From an uncultured Zetaproteobacteria bacterium (GTDB lineage Bacteria > Pseudomonadota > Zetaproteobacteria > Mariprofundales > Mariprofundaceae), in assembly GCA_913056285.1 (NCBI GenBank), contig CAJXNE010000072.1, forward strand, positions 1 to 9,399: DNA of 9,399 nucleotides. The letters run 5' to 3'. Every line of letters starts with the position of its first letter. Positions within the stretch are counted from its first letter, which is position 1. The position numbers and the translations under genes are program-made. The notes under the pieces were generated by a model, which saw nothing but the letters and a program-made list of their open reading frames with translations, ran no database searches and was not told the origin of the DNA. This document shows, one piece after another, positions 5,216 to 9,399 of this stretch.

Positions 5216-7586
5216 CCTTTTCCTTATCGCCAAAATTGCCGTCAGCTTAAGCGTACTGATGGCGATGGTGTTAACCATAGCCTATATCATATTTTCCAGC
5301 AACCTGCCCGAACTGGGCTCGCTGTCCAATTATCAGCCACCGCTGGTCTCTCGCGTTTATAATACCGATGGCCAACTGATTGCCGAATATGCCGATGAAC
5401 ATCGGATACTTACGCCCTTTAATGAAATTCCGAAACAGCTGATTCATGCTTTTCTGGCGGCGGAGGATCAACAGTTTTATGAGCATCCGGGCATCAACCC
5501 TGCGCGAATATTATCGGCAGCTCTAGCCAACCTGAAAGCAGGACATACCGTTCAGGGCGGCTCGACCATTACGCAGCAGGTCGCCAAAAACTTTCTGCTT
5601 TCGTCGGAGCGTTCCTACACCCGTAAAATTCGCGAAGCCATTTTGGCCTACCGTATTGAACAATCCTTCAGCAAGGACGATATCCTCTATCTTTACCTGA
5701 ACCAGATTTACCTGGGGCGTGGCTCCTACGGTGTGGCATCGGCAGCATGGCGTTACTTTCATAAGTCGCTGAATGAACTGTCGCTGGCCGAATGCGCTAC
5801 GCTGGCAGGGCTGCCCAAGGCGCCGGGTAAATATGCACCGCACATCAACCCGAACAAGGCCAAACAGCGGCGCAATACGGTGCTGCGACTGATGCGCGAA
5901 AGCGGCATGGCCGATGCGCAGGCTGTGGCGCGGGCGATGCAGGCGCCGATGATTGTTGCACCACTGCAGCGGGCCACACTGATCAATGCCTATGCCGATC
6001 AGGTGCGCCGCGAATTGGTCGCACGATTCGGTGAAAAAAATCTGCGTAAACAGGGTTTTACTATCATTGTCCCGTATAATGAAAAAGCCGAACTGGCGGC
6101 CATTCGCGCCGTTCGTCATGGCGTTCTGGAAGTCGAACAACGCCAGTATTATCGCTACCCGACCCACCACCCTCGCAGTGAACGTGCTGCATTATTAGCA
6201 ACATGGCGGCAACAGGCAGCTATCCCGACTACGGACTCCCTGATTCCGGCACTGGTTGAGAAAGTCTATAAAAATGGCGATTTGAGCGTCAACGACGGAC
6301 GCCATATCTGGCGCTTATCCAAACCAAAATGGCACTGGAAACCTTTGGCGAACTATAAAAAAGAAGGTGCCAGCAAAGCCGAACTGGCAGCCTTGAAACA
6401 ACGCCAGCGCACATGGGTTGTCGGCGATGAAATTCGTTTGCAAGGCCTGCCCAAGTCAGGCTTCCGGCTGGCGCAGGAGCCATCCATCGAATCAGCCCTG
6501 TATGCCATCGATCTGGAACGCGGCACCGTATTGGCACGGGTTGGCGGCTATGATTACCAGAGAGCTGGCTTTGATCGGGTACGTCAGGCCATGCGCCAGC
6601 CCGGCAGTGCATTCAAGCCGCTATTATATACCAGTGCGTTGGCAAGCGGCATGACCCCGGCCTCCATTATTATGGATACGCCGGTTGTTTTTGACAGCAA
6701 CCAACATGAGGATTTCTGGCGCCCGGAAAATTACAAAAACAAGTTCGCCGGACCGGTCACATTGCGCAATGCACTGGAGCATTCACGCAATCTGGCCTCA
6801 ATCAAGGTATTGCAGAATGTCGGTATCAAGCGCTTTTTAAACGACCTGAGCAATTTTCCGCTCGGGCGCAAGTTTCCGGCCCAGTTGGCGCTGGCATTAG
6901 GCGCGGCCGAAGTAAGCCCGCAGGCACTCACGGAAGCCTATGCAGTACTGGCTGATCAGGGGCGCAAATGGAAACCGGTTTCGATTCAACAGGTTCAAGA
7001 CCGCACGGGTAAAACACTATACCGCTCTGTGGCCGGCAAACGTTGTCAGGTTTGCCATGTTGATCCGGTCATGAGCGTCAATGACGCCATGCGCCCTGCT
7101 GAACAGGTAGTTGACCCTGTCAATGCATTCCTGATCACCAATATCATGAAAGGCGTCATCAAACACGGTACAGGCCGCCGCGCCCTTCCATTAAAGCGCC
7201 CTGCCGCAGGCAAAACCGGCACGACCAACAAACAGGTCGATGCGTGGTTTATGGGTTATACGCCGCAGATTCTGACCGGCGTGTGGACGGGCCGCGATAC
7301 GCCAACACCCATGGGTCGGCGTGAAACCGGCGCCAGAGCTGCGCTGCCGACATGGTTACAGGCCATGAAAGCATTTCACAAGGGTAAACCGGTTAAGGAT
7401 TTCCAGCCGCCGGAAGGCATTGAATGGGTAAGCATTGATACCAAAACAGGCTTACTGCCCGGCGATGATAGCGAAGATATTTCTCTTGAGGCATTTCGCG
7501 CCGGCACTGCGCCAACAGAAGAGTCACCCGCAACAGCAGGCGGAAAGGGGAATCAAGATTCAGGCTTCTTCGGTTTAGGTATGTAG
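5208..7586 (+). CDS. mrcA: Penicillin-binding protein 1A (bifunctional peptidoglycan glycosyltransferase/transpeptidase)
   Basis: Class A PBP, 792 residues, anchored in the inner membrane by residues 3-29 and otherwise periplasmic; it polymerises and cross-links peptidoglycan. The GT51 domain shows EDQQFYEHPGIN (86-97, catalytic Glu86), QGGSTITQQVAKN (116-128), RKIREAIL (139-146) and LYLNQIYLGRGSYGV (162-176). An OB-like insert typical of PBP1A spans about 315-425. The transpeptidase domain has SAFK (467-470, acylated Ser467), SRN (526-528) and KTGTT (669-673), so all three active-site motifs are intact. CQVCH at 613-617 lies between SRN and KTG. The C-terminus is short and polar (EESPATAGGKGNQDSG...). 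ATG 5208 has no clear ribosome binding site, but it gives the normal short cytoplasmic start, with an in-frame stop close upstream. The stop codon is part of a REP element. The gene is divergent from fimT. Confidence 0.96.
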   Translation: MRILFLIAKIAVSLSVLMAMVLTIAYIIFSSNLPELGSLSNYQPPLVSRVYNTDGQLIAEYADEHRILTPFNEIPKQLIHAFLAAEDQQFYEHPGINPARILSAALANLKAGHTVQGGSTITQQVAKNFLLSSERSYTRKIREAILAYRIEQSFSKDDILYLYLNQIYLGRGSYGVASAAWRYFHKSLNELSLAECATLAGLPKAPGKYAPHINPNKAKQRRNTVLRLMRESGMADAQAVARAMQAPMIVAPLQRATLINAYADQVRRELVARFGEKNLRKQGFTIIVPYNEKAELAAIRAVRHGVLEVEQRQYYRYPTHHPRSERAALLATWRQQAAIPTTDSLIPALVEKVYKNGDLSVNDGRHIWRLSKPKWHWKPLANYKKEGASKAELAALKQRQRTWVVGDEIRLQGLPKSGFRLAQEPSIESALYAIDLERGTVLARVGGYDYQRAGFDRVRQAMRQPGSAFKPLLYTSALASGMTPASIIMDTPVVFDSNQHEDFWRPENYKNKFAGPVTLRNALEHSRNLASIKVLQNVGIKRFLNDLSNFPLGRKFPAQLALALGAAEVSPQALTEAYAVLADQGRKWKPVSIQQVQDRTGKTLYRSVAGKRCQVCHVDPVMSVNDAMRPAEQVVDPVNAFLITNIMKGVIKHGTGRRALPLKRPAAGKTGTTNKQVDAWFMGYTPQILTGVWTGRDTPTPMGRRETGARAALPTWLQAMKAFHKGKPVKDFQPPEGIEWVSIDTKTGLLPGDDSEDISLEAFRAGTAPTEESPATAGGKGNQDSGFFGLGM

Positions 7587-7644
7587 GGGCGAACCTTGTG
7601 TTCGCCCCGGCATGAAGAAGGGCAAACACAAGGTTTGCCCCTAC
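7583..7644. repeat. REPIN-like doublet: two inverted GTAG-type REP sequences
   Basis: Left unit, plus strand 7583-7607: GTAG, then the stem GGGCGAAC, loop CTTGT, stem GTTCGCCC. Right unit, minus strand 7644-7620: GTAG, then stem GGGCAAAC, loop CTTGT, stem GTTTGCCC. The units are separated by 12 bp. Their loops are identical, and the two differences between them are a compensating pair (G-C in one stem, A-T in the other), so pairing is conserved. A 5' GTAG followed by a hairpin is the known layout of REPs mobilised by RAYT (TnpA-REP) transposases, and two in inverted orientation form a REPIN. The REP begins inside the last codons of mrcA and lies between two convergent genes. Confidence 0.82.
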
Positions 7645-7647
7645 GCC

Positions 7648-7709
7648 TCACAGCGCATTCACCTTGCACCCCAGGGCACTCTCTCTGCGCTTACAGCGCA
7701 TTCACCTTG
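7648..7709 (-). repeat. Duplicated 3' end of phhB
   Basis: The last codons of phhB with its stop (7691-7709) recur at 7648-7666 with 18 of 19 bases identical. The single difference changes TAA to TGA, so a stop is kept. Weaker similarity continues about 10 bp upstream (TGGCTGCCAAGG compared with TGGGGTGCAAGG). The offset is 43 bp. It looks like a decayed local duplication next to the REPIN. Confidence 0.6.
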
Positions 7710-8026
7710 GCAGCCATGATAAAATCATTCTCGTGCAGGCCGCCGATTTTATGAGTGTAGAAAACAACCGTGCAAAAACCCCAACCATAACAAATATCCG
7801 GATGATGGTTTTCTATTTCAGAGATTTCACCCACTCGCACAGCAAAGGCCTGCGCCTGCATAAAATTCTTAAACGTAAATGAACGGCTGAGTTTCACCGG
7901 AGCCTCATCGAGTTGCCAGCCTGCAATAGCTGGCAACATGGCCCGCGCATCGTCTGCGCGCATCGGCGCAATACCTCCCTGGCACGGTACGCATGGTTTA
8001 TTCTGTAATGCATTGTCTGTCGTCAT
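7691..8026 (-). CDS. phhB: Pterin-4a-carbinolamine dehydratase
   Basis: Dehydrates 4a-hydroxytetrahydropterin to quinonoid dihydropterin in the cytoplasm, recycling the pterin used by aromatic amino acid hydroxylases. The length, 111 residues, is normal. The signature E-IEN-HHPDI-CYGW (about residues 70-82), followed by FYTHKIGGLHENDFIMAAKV, holds the His-His and later His of the active site. The N-terminal CVPCQGGIAPM is common in bacterial members. GAGGTG lies 4 nt before the ATG. It starts 16 bp after the cimA stop on the same strand, so co-transcription is likely. No phenylalanine hydroxylase gene is in view; the role here may be recycling of another reduced pterin. Its 3' end is partly duplicated downstream. 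Confidence 0.93.
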   Translation of the reverse strand: MTTDNALQNKPCVPCQGGIAPMRADDARAMLPAIAGWQLDEAPVKLSRSFTFKNFMQAQAFAVRVGEISEIENHHPDICYGWGFCTVVFYTHKIGGLHENDFIMAAKVNAL

Positions 8027-8042
8027 ATCACACCTCGGGATT

Positions 8043-9399
8043 TCATTTGGACATATTTTCCGCTTTCGGCGGCGGCGACTGATCTATCACCAGTTTATAT
8101 TCGATAGCATCATTCAGCGCCCGGTAAGTCGCCTCCAGTACATCGGTGGAAACGCCAACAGTACTCCATTTGCGTTGCCCGTCCGAGGATTCGATGAGCA
8201 CGCGCACCGCCGCTTCGGTCGCTTCACGCGTGGTCAAAACCCGCACCTTGAAATCAGTCAGAAACATCGCTTCCAACCCCGGATAGGCATCCACCAGCGC
8301 TGCCCGGAGCGCCTTGTCCATGGCATTGACCGGGCCGTTTCCAAGCGCTGCGGCATGACGTAGCTGGCCTCCAACCCGAACCTGCACAGTAGCCTCGGAT
8401 TCGGCAGACTTCTCATGCCCCCGTTTCTCTTCAAAAACGCGAAAACCGACCAGCTCAAAATGGCGTTTAAAACGCTGCATCGAACGCCGCAACAGCAGTT
8501 GAAATGAGGCATCCGCACCTTCAAATACGTAGCCACCCGCTTCGAGTGCTTTGATGCGTTGCAAGGCTTCGGCCACCATTGGATCGTTGGGGTCGATGTC
8601 TGCATCCGGTTCCAGTTGTTTCAGCTTACTCAGAATATTACTGCGCCCAGCCTGGTCGGAAACCAGAATGCGCTGGCCGTTACCCACCAATGCGGGATCA
8701 ATATGTTCGTAGAGATCTCGTTGCTTGCGGATAGCCGAGACATGAATGCCGCCTTTATGAGCAAAGGCATTCTGACCGACAAAGGGTTGATGTTGCCACG
8801 GCAGCCGATTGGCCATTTCATCAATAAATTGCGATAGCGATGATAACCGGGCCAGTTGATCGGGCAAAATGCCGCAATCGACACCCGCTTTCAATTGCAG
8901 AATTGGAATAATGGAAATCAGATTGGCATTGCCGCAACGTTCACCGATGCCGTTGATGGTGCCCTGCACATGTTGGGCTCCGGCACGCACCGCCGCCACA
9001 GAATTGGCCGCACTCATTTCGCAATCGTTATGGGCATGGATACCCAGCACCTGATCGGGCAAATATTGCTTGACCTGTTTGACCGCATCATACACAGGAA
9101 AGGGAATCGAACCGCCATTGGTATCGCACAATACCAGCGTATCCGCACCGGCTTGTGAAGCTGCTTCGAGTACTTTCAGCGCATAGCCCTCATTGGCGGC
9201 AAAACCATCGAAAAAGTGTTCGGCGTCAAAAAACACCATGTCGAAATGTTGTTTTAGATATGCCACCGATTCGCGTACCAACACCAGATTTTCTTCCAGC
9301 GTAATGCCGAGTGCAGTGGTCACGTGTACATCCCAGCTCTTGCCAAAAATACAGGCTGCATCCGCACCACTTTCAATCAGCCTGTTCAGACCATGATCT
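8043..9399 (-). CDS. cimA: (R)-citramalate synthase, C-terminal 451 residues (5' end outside window)
   Basis: Condenses pyruvate with acetyl-CoA to citramalate, the first step of a threonine-independent route to 2-oxobutyrate and isoleucine. The frame is open to the window edge, so the start and perhaps 70-80 residues are missing. The catalytic TIM-barrel part shows FGKSWDVHVTTALG, FFDAEHFFDGF and LVLCDTNGGSIP. It continues with GIHAHNDCEMSAANS, whose HxH is the divalent-metal site, and GTINGIGERCGNANL. AFAHKGGIHVSAI follows. The last roughly 130 residues form the LeuA-type regulatory dimerisation domain, expected to sense isoleucine. DAEHFFDG and HNDCE point to the citramalate synthase branch related to Geobacter CimA rather than 2-isopropylmalate synthase. 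A GTG at 9323 is internal and not the start. phhB follows after 16 bp. Confidence 0.92.
   Translation of the reverse strand, partial: DHGLNRLIESGADAACIFGKSWDVHVTTALGITLEENLVLVRESVAYLKQHFDMVFFDAEHFFDGFAANEGYALKVLEAASQAGADTLVLCDTNGGSIPFPVYDAVKQVKQYLPDQVLGIHAHNDCEMSAANSVAAVRAGAQHVQGTINGIGERCGNANLISIIPILQLKAGVDCGILPDQLARLSSLSQFIDEMANRLPWQHQPFVGQNAFAHKGGIHVSAIRKQRDLYEHIDPALVGNGQRILVSDQAGRSNILSKLKQLEPDADIDPNDPMVAEALQRIKALEAGGYVFEGADASFQLLLRRSMQRFKRHFELVGFRVFEEKRGHEKSAESEATVQVRVGGQLRHAAALGNGPVNAMDKALRAALVDAYPGLEAMFLTDFKVRVLTTREATEAAVRVLIESSDGQRKWSTVGVSTDVLEATYRALNDAIEYKLVIDQSPPPKAENMSK

Noticed and set aside
5216..5278. Upstream in-frame start for fimT
   Set aside because: The extra 21 residues only mirror the mrcA membrane-anchor codons. 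The ATG at 5215 has a good ribosome binding site.
5523..6170. Minus-strand open frame of 215 codons inside mrcA
   Set aside because: It is antisense to the conserved glycosyltransferase and following segments of mrcA, whose own motifs are intact; no independent family signature.

Overview
The window looks like chromosomal DNA of a Gram-negative, probably proteobacterial, organism. The evidence is a proton-translocating transhydrogenase of the three-subunit type (PntAa/PntAb/PntB), a set of type IV pilus minor pseudopilins, a class A penicillin-binding protein of PBP1A layout with an OB-type insert, and a REP-doublet repeat with a 5' GTAG. The citramalate-synthase type of CimA at the right edge suggests isoleucine made from pyruvate and acetyl-CoA. 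A gamma- or zetaproteobacterium would fit, but the sequence alone does not settle the taxon.

Layout, left to right. (1) Positions 1-1646, minus strand: pntAa-pntAb-pntB, a tight operon with a GTGA overlap and a 13-bp gap; pntB runs off the left edge. (2) 1849-2683: a small stand-alone minus-strand unit. It has a sigma70-like promoter, a strong ribosome binding site, a gene for a 114-residue secreted Ser/Asp/Lys-repeat protein with a CxC-x6-CxC motif, and a textbook intrinsic terminator. Upstream of it lies about 440 bp without a recognisable gene. That stretch carries a second, near-consensus promoter feeding a ribosome binding site and a 13-codon ORF, plus several inverted repeats. (3) 2684-5215, minus strand: fimT-pilV-pilW-pilX, with stop/start overlaps or a 2-nt gap at each junction; they prime or decorate type IV pili. 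No pilY1 or pilE follows. (4) 5208-7586, plus strand: mrcA (PBP1A), whose start codon lies inside the 5' end of the divergent fimT. (5) 7583-7709: a REPIN-like doublet that supplies the mrcA stop codon, then a decayed second copy of the 3' end of phhB. (6) 7691-9399, minus strand: cimA (5' end outside the window) followed by phhB, probably co-transcribed.

Most of the window is conserved housekeeping or pilus machinery. The less explained parts are the repeat-protein unit with its upstream non-coding stretch (1849-2683), the REPIN/mrcA junction, the fimT/mrcA head-to-head overlap, and a CxxCH motif in the periplasmic transpeptidase domain of PBP1A. I see no clear evidence of a new defence or mobile system.
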